A stretch of DNA of 64,000 nt from Thiomonas intermedia (GTDB taxonomy: Bacteria > Pseudomonadota > Gammaproteobacteria > Burkholderiales > Burkholderiaceae_C). The notes under the pieces are model-generated. The model ran no database searches and was not told the DNA's origin. It was given only the letters and a program-made list of their open reading frames with translations. The first letter of the stretch is position 1. Each line of letters starts with the position of its first letter. A program made the position numbers and the translations under genes. Positions 54,590-61,733 of this stretch are shown one piece after another. Location of the stretch: positions 2,294,001 through 2,358,000 of the forward strand of contig NZ_CP020046.1 in the NCBI RefSeq assembly GCF_002028405.1, in the 5' to 3' direction.

Positions 54590-55062
54590 AGTCCCGTGCC
54601 GGATGGGTCGTCCCCATTCCGGGCGCCGCAACGCTCTGTCTGCGTCATCTGCTGCTCGATTTCAACGGCACGCTGGCCTATGAAGGCGCCCTGATCGAGG
54701 GCGTTGCCGAGCGCCTGGTCGCGCTCAGTCCGTTGATGGATGTCGAGGTGCTCACGGGCGACACTTACGGCACGGTCGAACGCGCTCTCGCGGGGCTGCC
54801 GGTGCGCCACACTGTGGTGGCCACCGGCGCCGACAAGGCGGCTCGCACGCGGGCCTTGCTGACGGCTGGAGTGGCCGCTGTAGGCAATGGCCGCAATGAT
54901 GTGGACATGCTCAGCCTGGCCACGCTCGGGGTGGCCGTGCTCGGCCCGGAGGGCGCGCATGCGCGCGCGCTGACGGCCGCACAGATCGTGGCGCCCGGCA
55001 TCCTCGCCGCACTCGATTTGTTCTTGCATCCCCAGCGTCTGGTTGCAGCCTTACGGCCCTGA
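54586..55062 (+). CDS. HAD-superfamily protein of the COG4087 'soluble P-type ATPase' group
   Basis: A 158-residue HAD protein. It begins VVPIPGAATLCLRHLLLDFNGTLAYEGALI. The nucleophile motif DFNGT has Asn where phosphatases have Asp, as in P-type ATPase-like HADs. VLTGDTYGT is motif II and VGNGRNDVDML is motif IV. The end LFLHPQRLVAALRP is also diagnostic. The group is proposed to be a soluble ATPase or phosphatase without a known substrate. Coupling by ATGA overlap to rfaE2 may hint at sugar-phosphate metabolism, but this is inference. Confidence 0.85.
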   Translation: MKSRAGWVVPIPGAATLCLRHLLLDFNGTLAYEGALIEGVAERLVALSPLMDVEVLTGDTYGTVERALAGLPVRHTVVATGADKAARTRALLTAGVAAVGNGRNDVDMLSLATLGVAVLGPEGAHARALTAAQIVAPGILAALDLFLHPQRLVAALRP

Positions 55063-55167
55063 ACCGGAATGTCGGTGTATTTGCCGTCCATCATGCCCTT
55101 TGCTGCGATGCGCACTACCATGCTCTCTCGGAAGTCGTGTTTTTTTCACCCCTTTCAGGAGTTCACC

Positions 55168-55479
55168 ATGACCAAGTCTGCCAAGTCCACCCAAGAGATC
55201 AAATCCGACGTCGCCCTCGTGATCGACCACGCAGAAGATCTGCTCAAACAGGCTGCGGCGACCACCGGTGAGCACGCCGCCGAACTGCAGCGTCGCGGCA
55301 TGAATCTGCTGCGTCAGGCAGCCGAAAAGGCGCAGGACCTGCAGGATGCCGTGGTCGAGCGCAGCAAGGCCGCCGCCCAGGCCACCGACGACTATGTGCA
55401 TGACCATCCGTGGAAGGCCATCGGCATGGCCGCGGCCGTCGGACTGGCCGTGGGCCTGCTGATCAACCGCGGCCGCTGA
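55168..55479 (+). CDS. DUF883 (ElaB/YqjD-like) membrane-anchored protein
   Basis: A 103-residue protein. An amphipathic helical region (about 5-75, AEDLLKQAAATTGEHAAELQRRGM...) is followed by the short linker DDYVHDHPWKAIG and a C-terminal transmembrane helix (AAAVGLAVGLLINR). This is the ElaB/YqjD/DUF883 layout. E. coli homologues bind ribosomes at the membrane in stationary phase. CAGGAG lies six bases before the ATG at 55168. It forms a set with the next two genes. Confidence 0.9.
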   Translation: MTKSAKSTQEIKSDVALVIDHAEDLLKQAAATTGEHAAELQRRGMNLLRQAAEKAQDLQDAVVERSKAAAQATDDYVHDHPWKAIGMAAAVGLAVGLLINRGR

Positions 55480-55493
55480 ACTCGCGCGAGGCC

Positions 55494-55889
55494 ATGTCAA
55501 ACGACGCGCACACCGGCCAGCCCGAAGGCCTGGGTGCGGCCTGGCAGCGGCTGATCGGCAGCGCGGCCTCGCTGCTGCAAAGCCGCATTGAGCTGGCCAG
55601 CATCGAGCTGGCCGAAGAGCGTCAGCGGCTTCTGGTCCTGCTCGTGCTCGGCGCGGTTGCGGTGCTGTTCGGACTGCTCGCCGTGGGCAGTCTCACGGCG
55701 CTGCTGGTCATCCTGTTCTGGGACCGCAGCCACTGGCTGGTGCTGACCGTGCTCTGCGTGCTTGACTTTGGCGTCGCGGCTTACTGTCTTTATCGCATAC
55801 GCCAGGCGATCGAACAGGCGCCCGTGCCGTTCGCCGCCACCCGTGCCGAGCTGGCCAAGGATGCCGCCGTGTGGCGCGCCCGTTCCTGA
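55494..55889 (+). CDS. YqjE-like (phage holin superfamily III) membrane protein
   Basis: A 131-residue protein. The segment LGAAWQRLIGSAASLLQSRIELASIELAEERQRL leads into two transmembrane helices (about 45-68 and 75-98), the pattern of YqjE. The holin name of the domain is historical. No phage genes surround it. Start ATG at 55494 (MSNDAHTGQ), 15 bases after the DUF883 stop. Its 3' end lies 14 bases before the next start. Function unknown. Confidence 0.88.
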   Translation: MSNDAHTGQPEGLGAAWQRLIGSAASLLQSRIELASIELAEERQRLLVLLVLGAVAVLFGLLAVGSLTALLVILFWDRSHWLVLTVLCVLDFGVAAYCLYRIRQAIEQAPVPFAATRAELAKDAAVWRARS

Positions 55890-55903
55890 GTGGCCTTGTC
55901 GCC

Positions 55904-56287
55904 ATGAGTCTGCCTTCCTCCGACTTCACCCGGCAGTTGCCCGCTTCGGTGCGCAAGCAACTGCTGGTTGCGCGCATCGCAGTTGAACGGGTGGAGTTCG
56001 TCCAGGCGGTCGAACAGTTCCGCGACAGCGTTCAGCCGGCCCACATGGTGCGCAAGGCCTTGTCGGGCTCGGTGCTGGGTTCGCTCAATCCGGCGAACTC
56101 GCTGCTGCGCCTGCTCGACTTCACCCGCGGCCATCCCTATGTCGGGTCATTGATGGGCTCGGTGATCTCGCTCTTGCTGCGCAAGCGCCTGGTGCGTTCC
56201 GTGTTCACACGCCTGCTGAAAATGGGCTTGCTCGGCGGGGCCATGTACGGCATCCGGCAGTTCCTGTCCAAGGACCGCACGCGCTGA
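55904..56287 (+). CDS. Hypothetical protein, third gene of the yqjD-yqjE-like set
   Basis: A 127-residue protein without a domain I can name. It has an N-terminal charged helix (RKQLLVARIAVERVEFVQAVEQFRD), a middle part (AHMVRKALSGSVLGSLNPANS) and a C-terminal region with basic and weakly hydrophobic helices (GSVISLLLRKRLVRSVFTRLLKMGLLGGAMYGIRQFL). Its position matches yqjK of enterobacteria, but the sequence is not clearly YqjK. The ATG at 55904 is chosen over a GTG at 55871 that overlaps the previous gene. A strong terminator follows. Confidence 0.72.
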   Translation: MSLPSSDFTRQLPASVRKQLLVARIAVERVEFVQAVEQFRDSVQPAHMVRKALSGSVLGSLNPANSLLRLLDFTRGHPYVGSLMGSVISLLLRKRLVRSVFTRLLKMGLLGGAMYGIRQFLSKDRTR

Positions 56288-56329
56288 ACCGTTCCTGAGC
56301 GCGGCCGTGTGGCGGCCCCGCCAAAACAA

Positions 56330-56360
56330 AAAAAGGCCCAGTGTCGCACTGGGCCTTTTT
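56330..56360 (+). terminator. Rho-independent terminator after the yqj-like set
   Basis: AAAAAGGCCCAGTG-TCG-CACTGGGCCTTTTT is a perfect hairpin with a three-base loop and A/T tails on both sides, so it can work in both directions. On the minus strand it also lies downstream of the toxin gene. Confidence 0.93.
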
Positions 56361-56438
56361 CATGCATGGGCGGCGTGAAGTTTACAACCAGACCACTCGC
56401 CATTAGAGCCAATGAGCACTGCTGCGTGTTGCCGCAAT

Positions 56439-56780
56439 TCAAGCACCAAGCAGCCTTCTTGCCAACACTGACTGCATATCGCGGCGCCCATCAGCAATCA
56501 GGTGAACGATGACTTGGCTTCCCGTAGTGCGGTAAATCAAGCGGTATGGTTTGAAGAAGATCTGGCGATATTCTTTGATCCCAAGGCCGACCAGTTCCTT
56601 CGGATAGCTACCGCGTTCCGGGAATTTGGACAGACTCTCCGCAACGTCCATCAACTCATCCAGCACATGGTTGGCGTTGGGCACACAATCGAATTCGGAG
56701 AGGTAGTCGTGGGTGGCCTCCAAATCCTGCTCCGCGCCCTTGGTGAGCAGAACATCGAACGTGGCCGACGTGCCTGCCAT
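56439..56780 (-). CDS. RelE/ParE-family toxin
   Basis: A 113-residue toxin of a type II toxin-antitoxin pair. The pattern LLTKGAEQDLEATHDYLSEF, FPERGSYPKEL, YRQIFFKPYRLIYRTTGSQVIVHLIADGRRD is that of the RelE/ParE fold, with the C-terminal basic residues that contact RNA or gyrase. It follows the antitoxin with a one-base stop-start overlap (TGATG), the usual order. Whether it cleaves mRNA at the ribosome (RelE) or blocks gyrase (ParE) is not decidable from this sequence. Confidence 0.92.
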   Translation of the reverse strand: MAGTSATFDVLLTKGAEQDLEATHDYLSEFDCVPNANHVLDELMDVAESLSKFPERGSYPKELVGLGIKEYRQIFFKPYRLIYRTTGSQVIVHLIADGRRDMQSVLARRLLGA

Positions 56781-57055
56781 CAGACTGCGGCTCGCTTGGT
56801 GCGGAGACGGGCAACAACGTCAGCCATAGGCCTAACCTTGCCAGCGGCGGCATCCTGATTGCCCAGCGCAAGGATTTTTAGAAGTGCCAGGGTTTCTTGC
56901 GTCTCTTCGAACGAGGCGACGTCTTGCAGGACAGCCTTAGCCTCACCGTTTTGGGTGATCACCATCGGTTCGCGCTGTTCCGCAAGGTGCGAGAGAACCT
57001 CGGCGGCGTTGGCTTTGAGATAGCTGATCGGCTTGACTTGTGATGAGTAGCGCAT
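56780..57055 (-). CDS. Phd/YefM-family antitoxin
   Basis: A 91-residue antitoxin. The N-terminal DNA-binding part reads VKPISYLKANAAEVLSHLAEQREPMVITQNGEAKAVL, the Phd/YefM signature. The C-terminal half (QETLALLKILALGNQDAAAGKVRPM) should wrap the toxin. I use the ATG at 57055 (MRYSSQVKP), with GGAG upstream. Antitoxins of this type repress their own operon, and phased repeats just upstream are a likely operator. Confidence 0.92.
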   Translation of the reverse strand: MRYSSQVKPISYLKANAAEVLSHLAEQREPMVITQNGEAKAVLQDVASFEETQETLALLKILALGNQDAAAGKVRPMADVVARLRTKRAAV

Positions 57056-57078
57056 GGCGGTGCTCCAGATGCTTTCAG

Positions 57079-57106
57079 GTCTTAATATAGTCTTTTTATG
57101 GTCTTT
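57079..57106 (-). promoter_or_regulatory. Toxin-antitoxin promoter with phased GTCTT repeats
   Basis: Three GTCTT direct repeats (AAGAC on the minus strand) start at 57079, 57090 and 57101, exactly 11 bases apart, so they face the same side of the helix. A TATATT -10-like box on the minus strand (57089-57084) lies between the first two. The arrangement suits antitoxin autorepression. Binding is inferred. Confidence 0.6.
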
Positions 57107-57242
57107 CCACGAGGTGCGAAGACAGGTCAAACCGAGAAAAAAGAGAGGTTTGGGGCGCAAAAACGGCTGGAAACACCGACTTCAGGCAGAACCCCGCAAT
57201 ACGGCCGCAGCCCGCGCCAACACTGGCGTCTGCGGCCCATAA

Positions 57243-57272
57243 GCAAAAAGCCAGCGCGAGGCTGGCTTTTGC
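57243..57272 (-). terminator. Terminator downstream of the tRNA-Lys genes
   Basis: On the minus strand, GCAAAAGCCAGC and GCTGGCTTTTTGC form a stem with a five-base loop (CTCGC) and a T-run. It lies five bases after the CCA end of tRNA-Lys(CTT), so it ends the tRNA transcript. Confidence 0.88.
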
Positions 57273-57276
57273 AATT

Positions 57277-57352
57277 TGGTGGGTTGTGACAGGCTCGAAC
57301 TGTCGACCTACGGATTAAGAGTCCGCTGCTCTACCAACTGAGCTAACAACCC
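57277..57352 (-). tRNA. tRNA-Lys (anticodon CTT)
   Basis: A 76-base tRNA with encoded CCA. The acceptor stem GGGTTGT pairs with ACAACCC. D-loop AGCTCAGTTGGTAGAGC, anticodon loop CTCTTAA (CTT), T-loop GTTCGAGC. All four stems pair. It lies downstream of the second tRNA-Lys and shares a terminator with it. Confidence 0.97.
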
Positions 57353-57394
57353 TGATGTCTGATCGCTTGAGTGAAGATCTTAACTGAGGCAGTT

Positions 57395-57470
57395 TGGTGG
57401 GTCGTGCGTGACTCGAACACGCGACCAACGGATTAAAAGTCCGCTGCTCTACCGACTGAGCTAACGACCC
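57395..57470 (-). tRNA. tRNA-Lys (anticodon TTT)
   Basis: A 76-base tRNA with encoded CCA. The acceptor stem GGGTCGT pairs with ACGACCC. D-loop AGCTCAGTCGGTAGAGC, anticodon loop CTTTTAA (TTT), T-loop GTTCGAGT. Its wobble U is the site modified by the mnm5s2U pathway, whose last enzyme MnmC is encoded at 23127. It precedes tRNA-Lys(CTT) by 42 bases. Confidence 0.97.
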
Positions 57471-57479
57471 CCACAGAAA

Positions 57480-58298
57480 TCAAGCCCGCAATCTTAGCAC
57501 GGCGTCGAGTGCGCGCGCGACCAACATCATGCCCATGGAGGCGGTCACCATCACGCTGGAGCCGAAGCCGGCACAGTTCAGGCTGTTGTCGGGCTGGGAG
57601 GTTGTCTCGCCGGGCAGGACGCAGGCGTCGGTGTCCGGACGGACGATGGCTTCCTTGCTAAAGGCGCAGAGCACGCCGATGCGGCCGCTGCGAGGCGCGC
57701 CATGCTGGCGGCGCAACTGGTATCGCACATTGGCCAGCAGCGGGTCATGCGTGACTTCGGAGAGATCGGCGCATTGCAAGGCGTCGGCGTGCCGCTTGCC
57801 GCCAGCGGCGCCGGCCATGAACAGGGACTGGCGGCGCTGCAGGCAAAGCGCGGCCAAGGCGGCCTTGGCGCGCACCTGATCGCAGCAATCGAGTACGAGT
57901 TGGGCGTCGGCCGGGATCAGCGCGGCTGCATTGTCGGCATCGACGAACTCCTCCACGCACGTGACGTGGCAAGCCGGATTGATGTGGGCAAACCGGTGTT
58001 CGAGCGCGCTTACCTTGGACTGGCCCAGGGTACTGTCCAGGGCCTGGATCTGCCGGTTGATGTTGGATTCGGCGACGTGATCGAGATCGATGAGGGTGAG
58101 GCGGCCCACGCCGCTGCGGGCGAGCGCCTCTGCGGCCCACGAACCCACGCCGCCCACGCCGACGACGACCGCATGCGCCTGGGCAATGCGCGCCGCGCCG
58201 CTGGCGCCGTACAGCCGCGCCATTCCACCGAACCGTCGGCTCAGGTCCGCAGTTTCGGCATCGATGGTCGAGGGCGCGTACGGCGCGGCAGAGTGCAT
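57480..58298 (-). CDS. tcdA: tRNA threonylcarbamoyladenosine dehydratase
   Basis: A 272-residue E1/ThiF-like enzyme that cyclises t6A37 to ct6A in tRNAs reading ANN codons, with ATP. The nucleotide-binding fold is AVVVGVGGVGSWAAEALARSG, then LIDLDHVAESNINRQ with the catalytic Arg, and DCCDQVRAKAAL. The end (TSQPDNSLNCAGFGSSVMVTASMG) is typical of TcdA/CsdL. The ATG at 58298 (MHSAAPYAP) is preferred over a GTG at 58322, which overlaps the upstream gene. Lys tRNAs encoded next door carry t6A and are likely substrates. Confidence 0.93.
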   Translation of the reverse strand: MHSAAPYAPSTIDAETADLSRRFGGMARLYGASGAARIAQAHAVVVGVGGVGSWAAEALARSGVGRLTLIDLDHVAESNINRQIQALDSTLGQSKVSALEHRFAHINPACHVTCVEEFVDADNAAALIPADAQLVLDCCDQVRAKAALAALCLQRRQSLFMAGAAGGKRHADALQCADLSEVTHDPLLANVRYQLRRQHGAPRSGRIGVLCAFSKEAIVRPDTDACVLPGETTSQPDNSLNCAGFGSSVMVTASMGMMLVARALDAVLRLRA

Positions 58299-58311
58299 CG
58301 GGCCGAAGGCT

Positions 58312-59427
58312 TCAGGCGGCACGCTCGACGCGCCAGGCCTGGTACTTCACCCCGAGCACGGCGCCGCCGACGATGGAGAGAAACGCGATCCAGCTGGTGA
58401 TCGACAGCGTGGACACGCCGCTCATTCCCTGGCCGATGGTGCAGCCCAGAGCCGTCACGCCGCCGATGCCCATCAGCGCTCCGCCGACCAGATGATTGGC
58501 CGTGTCTTCCGCGCCGCGAAACCCCTCCCAGCGGAACTGCCGGGTGATCAACGCCATGCCGGCCGAGCCCGCGATCACGCCGAACACCGAGACGACGCCC
58601 AGGGTCAGCACATTGCTCGCATCGCTGTACATCATGAACCAGAACAGGGTGTAGGCCAGCGGCGCGACAAAGCTCAGCGATTCCATCTTGTTGTTCTGCG
58701 TGCCGAGGTAGGCGGCCTGCAGGGTTTGCGGGTCTTCGGCCAGAAAGCCCAGCTTGCCCGACAGGAACCACACGCCCACGATCACCGCGCCAAGCCCGAA
58801 TCCGGCCAGCAGGTTGTTCGTGTTGCGGAATTCGCGGGCGCTTAGGGCCCAGATGCCCAGCAGAAGTCCCACACCCAGGCCGAGCGCCACTTGCAGGCTG
58901 GGCAGCGACAGTCCGGTGGCGTGGGCGACGATGGCCGGCAGATCCTGCGGGCCCGAGAGGTTCAGCGCCACCTTGTCGAACACGCGCACCCGCACCTCGG
59001 CGGTGATGCCGCGCAGCGTGATGTAGGCGAACACCCCGATCATCATGAACACGACCACGGCCTTCAGATTGCCCTCGCCGATGCGCACCAGGGTCTTGCT
59101 GCCGCAGCCCGATGCCAGCACCATGCCGAAGCCAAACAGCAAGCCCCCCACCATGGCCGAGAGCCACAGGACCTTGGCGGTGGTGTAGATGGTCTGGGAC
59201 GCATCGATCACGCCACCGGCGGCCAGCAAGTTGAAACCGATGGTGGCCGTGGCGATGGCCAGCACCCACATGCGCATGCGCATCCACGAGCCCATGTTGA
59301 CGATGTCGCTCACCGAACCCATGGTGCAAAAGCGCGTGCGCTGCATGATGGCGCCAAACACCAGGCTCAGCGCGAAGCCGCCCCAGAGAACGGTGGCATT
59401 GATGGCGTGAACGGATACGGACGGCAT
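58312..59427 (-). CDS. YeeE/YedE family sulfur-compound transporter
   Basis: A 371-residue membrane protein with about nine to ten helices. It carries the conserved Cys-containing motifs of the YeeE/YedE (DUF395) family: TRFCTMGSVSDIV, MVLASGCGSKTLVRIGEGN and TALGCTIGQGMSG. In the characterised relative TsuA, such cysteines pass thiosulfate through the pore. Thiosulfate uptake is therefore the leading hypothesis and would suit a sulfur-using bacterium. It precedes tcdA in the same direction. The adjacent TusA/YeeD-like partner often seen elsewhere is absent. Confidence 0.88.
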   Translation of the reverse strand: MPSVSVHAINATVLWGGFALSLVFGAIMQRTRFCTMGSVSDIVNMGSWMRMRMWVLAIATATIGFNLLAAGGVIDASQTIYTTAKVLWLSAMVGGLLFGFGMVLASGCGSKTLVRIGEGNLKAVVVFMMIGVFAYITLRGITAEVRVRVFDKVALNLSGPQDLPAIVAHATGLSLPSLQVALGLGVGLLLGIWALSAREFRNTNNLLAGFGLGAVIVGVWFLSGKLGFLAEDPQTLQAAYLGTQNNKMESLSFVAPLAYTLFWFMMYSDASNVLTLGVVSVFGVIAGSAGMALITRQFRWEGFRGAEDTANHLVGGALMGIGGVTALGCTIGQGMSGVSTLSITSWIAFLSIVGGAVLGVKYQAWRVERAA

Positions 59428-59507
59428 GGCGTGTGCAGGAAAAGAAGGCGGGGACGCATTTGTCCCCTGGCATCACCCTATTGTTCCACGGCCCTGCTCC
59501 GCAAGGT

Positions 59508-59536
59508 GATGGCATGGGCGTTTGCCCATCGCCATC
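59508..59536. other. Stem-loop downstream of queC
   Basis: GATGGCATGGGC, loop GTTT, GCCCAT-C-GCCATC: a 12-bp stem with one bulged base, ten bases beyond the queC stop. There is no T-run, so a Rho-independent role is uncertain. Confidence 0.4.
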
Positions 59537-59545
59537 GCGGCCATC

Positions 59546-60259
59546 TCAGTCCCCGATGGCGTGTTGATAGCGGGTGGTGTCGGGCACGCCGGCGTCGGCG
59601 AAGCCCTGGGCGCGGATGCGGCAGGCATCGCAACGCCCACAGGCGCGGCCTTGGGCATCGGCCTGGTAGCAGCTCACCGTCATGGCGTAGTCCACGCCGA
59701 GGCGAAGGCCGGTGCGGATGATGTCGGCCTTGCTCAGCGCGATGATGGGCGCCTGCACCCGGATTGCCTGGCCTTCGATGGCCGCCTTCGTCGCCAGATT
59801 GGCCAGACGCTCGAACGCCGCCACATACTCGGGGCGGCAGTCGGGGTAGCCGGAGTAATCGACCGCATTGGCGCCGTAAAACAAATGCCGCGCACCCAGC
59901 ACTTCCGCCCAGCTCAGGGCGAGCGAGAGCATGACGGTATTGCGCGCCGGAACATAAGTGACGGGAATGCCGCTGCCGTGGCGGCCGTCTGTAGGCACGG
60001 CCAGCGCGGGATCGGTGAGTGCCGAGCCGCCAAAACGGCCCAGATCCAGCCGCACGATCTCATGCGCGACCGCGCCCAGCGCCGCAGCCACCCGGCGCGC
60101 TGCATCGAGTTCGGCCAGATGGCGCTGGCCGTAATCGAGCGACAGGGCGTAGCAGCGCATGCCCTGTTCGCGGGCCAGGGCCAGCACCGTGGCGGAGTCC
60201 ATGCCGCCCGAAAGCAACACCACGGCTGCTGGTGCCGCCGCGGTGTAGGCCTCGGTCAC
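59546..60259 (-). CDS. queC: 7-cyano-7-deazaguanine synthase
   Basis: A 237-residue enzyme that converts 7-carboxy-7-deazaguanine to preQ0 for queuosine synthesis. The N-terminal PP-loop reads [35 protein letters not shown] is a family block, and the C-terminal zinc site is SCYQA ... [10 protein letters not shown]. The start is a GTG that overlaps the cpoB stop (GTGA at 60256-60259). Its association with the tol-pal block is common in proteobacteria. FolE2 (49817) makes the upstream precursor. Confidence 0.95.
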   Translation of the reverse strand: MTEAYTAAAPAAVVLLSGGMDSATVLALAREQGMRCYALSLDYGQRHLAELDAARRVAAALGAVAHEIVRLDLGRFGGSALTDPALAVPTDGRHGSGIPVTYVPARNTVMLSLALSWAEVLGARHLFYGANAVDYSGYPDCRPEYVAAFERLANLATKAAIEGQAIRVQAPIIALSKADIIRTGLRLGVDYAMTVSCYQADAQGRACGRCDACRIRAQGFADAGVPDTTRYQHAIGD

Positions 60260-61086
60260 TTCAGCTTGGCCAGCCGGTCGCGGCCGGCCTGTGCCGCTTC
60301 AGACTGCGGATAGGTTTGCACCAGGGTGTTGAGCGTCTTGCGCGCGGCGGCAATCTGCCGCACTTCGATCTGGCAGTTCGCCAGCCCCAGCATGGCCTCA
60401 GGCAGGCGCGGGTTGTTCGGGCTGTTCTGGATCAGGCCCTGAAACGTGGCGATCGCGTCCTTGTACTGCTTTTGCGCATACTGGGCATTGGCCAGCCAAT
60501 ACTGGGCATCGGCGTCATACGGGCTCGACGGATACTGCGCCAGGAAGGCCTTCAACTGCGTGGCGCTGCCCGCAAAGTCGCCGTTGCGGAACGTCGCCAC
60601 GGCCTGCTCGAACGCGGCTTTCTCGGCGGGCTGCACCGTGTAGCTCTGGCCATTGATCTGCACCTGCACCGGCTCCAGCGGCTTGAGGCGCTGCGTGAGC
60701 TGCTGCTGGCTTGTTTGCAGCTTGCCCAGGGCGTCGTTGAGCTGCTGCGTGGCGGCATCCTGCTTGCCGCGCAACTGCGCCATCTCGCTGCGCATCTGCT
60801 CGATCTGGGTGGACAGATCGAGCAGCGAATTGCGGATCTGCTGAATCTGCTGGGCCTGTTGAGCGAGCTGGTTCTGCGTGCTCTGCTGGTTTTGCGTGAG
60901 TTGCGAGCGAAGGTCCAGAATGGCGCGCCGGGCCTCGTTGTCCGGGAACATGTCGGCCCGGGCCGGCGCGGCCAGACCAATTCCCAGACCGGCGGCCAGG
61001 ACCGTCACCGACAAGGTCGTCGACAGCACCCGCCGCGCATGGCGCAGCGGGGCCACTTGACGCGAAAAGGCAAGGCCGCGGCTCAT
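60256..61086 (-). CDS. cpoB: CpoB (YbgF), Tol-Pal-associated periplasmic protein
   Basis: A 276-residue periplasmic protein that coordinates outer-membrane constriction and septal peptidoglycan synthesis. Signal peptide (about 1-44, AAPARADMF), a trimerising coiled coil (about 52-130, Gln-rich), then three TPR-like repeats in the C-terminal half ([57 protein letters not shown]). It overlaps pal (ATGA) and queC (GTGA) by four bases each, so the block is translationally coupled. Confidence 0.95.
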   Translation of the reverse strand: MSRGLAFSRQVAPLRHARRVLSTTLSVTVLAAGLGIGLAAPARADMFPDNEARRAILDLRSQLTQNQQSTQNQLAQQAQQIQQIRNSLLDLSTQIEQMRSEMAQLRGKQDAATQQLNDALGKLQTSQQQLTQRLKPLEPVQVQINGQSYTVQPAEKAAFEQAVATFRNGDFAGSATQLKAFLAQYPSSPYDADAQYWLANAQYAQKQYKDAIATFQGLIQNSPNNPRLPEAMLGLANCQIEVRQIAAARKTLNTLVQTYPQSEAAQAGRDRLAKLK

Positions 61087-61631
61087 CGTTGATAGACGAT
61101 GTCGACACGACGGTTTTCGGCGTAATCAGCCTCGCTCGTGCCTTGCGCCTTGGGCTTTTCCTTGCCGAAGCTGATGGCCTCCATCTGAGCGGGCTTCACG
61201 CCGAGCAGCTCCATGCCCTTCATCACCGCATCGGCCCGCTTCTGGCCCAGGGCGAGGTTGTACTCGCGGCTGCCGCGCGCATCGGTATTGCCCTGCAGCT
61301 GCACATGAGCCTGGGGATGCTGGGTCAGGTAAGAGGCATTGACGTTGAGCACCGGGGTGTACTGGCTGTCGACCGTGTAGCTGTTAAAGCCGAAGTACAC
61401 GCTCTTGGGGACATCGGAGCCGGGGCCAGCGCCCGCATTGCTCTCGGCCGGTGCCTGCACGGCAGCGACCTGGTTCTGGCCGGCGCCGTTGGCATTGGCG
61501 CCCGCGGTGCCACTTTCAACGGAGGTGGGCGCCTTGGACTCGACCGGCGCCTGCTTGACGGGGACGGGTGAGGCGCAGCCACCAAGAGCCAGGGCGGCGG
61601 CGAGTGCGGTGAAAACCAGGGTAGAGCGCAT
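61083..61631 (-). CDS. pal: Peptidoglycan-associated lipoprotein Pal
   Basis: A 182-residue outer-membrane lipoprotein of the Tol-Pal system. The lipobox LALGGC gives an acylated Cys at residue 19. A flexible Ala/Asn/Gly region (about 25-75) precedes the OmpA-like domain, whose peptidoglycan-binding motif is NTDARGSREYNLALGQKRADAV and whose last strand is YAENRRVDIVY. The ATG at 61631 (MRSTLVF) is preferred over one two codons upstream. tolB lies upstream, and tolQ, tolR and tolA are not in view. Confidence 0.95.
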   Translation of the reverse strand: MRSTLVFTALAAALALGGCASPVPVKQAPVESKAPTSVESGTAGANANGAGQNQVAAVQAPAESNAGAGPGSDVPKSVYFGFNSYTVDSQYTPVLNVNASYLTQHPQAHVQLQGNTDARGSREYNLALGQKRADAVMKGMELLGVKPAQMEAISFGKEKPKAQGTSEADYAENRRVDIVYQR

Positions 61632-61733
61632 GTTCACGAGTTTCTCCGATCAGATCAGGGGAGGGTAGGAAAAAGGGGAGCGGTTCTAAGAAAATCGGTT
61701 TTGAATGCCGTGGGTCGAAAGGCCAGTTCAGCC

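Noticed and set aside
55494-55889. Prophage remnant, from the holin-like domain name
   Set aside because: The protein is YqjE-like and lies in a yqjD/yqjE-type set. No other phage gene is near.
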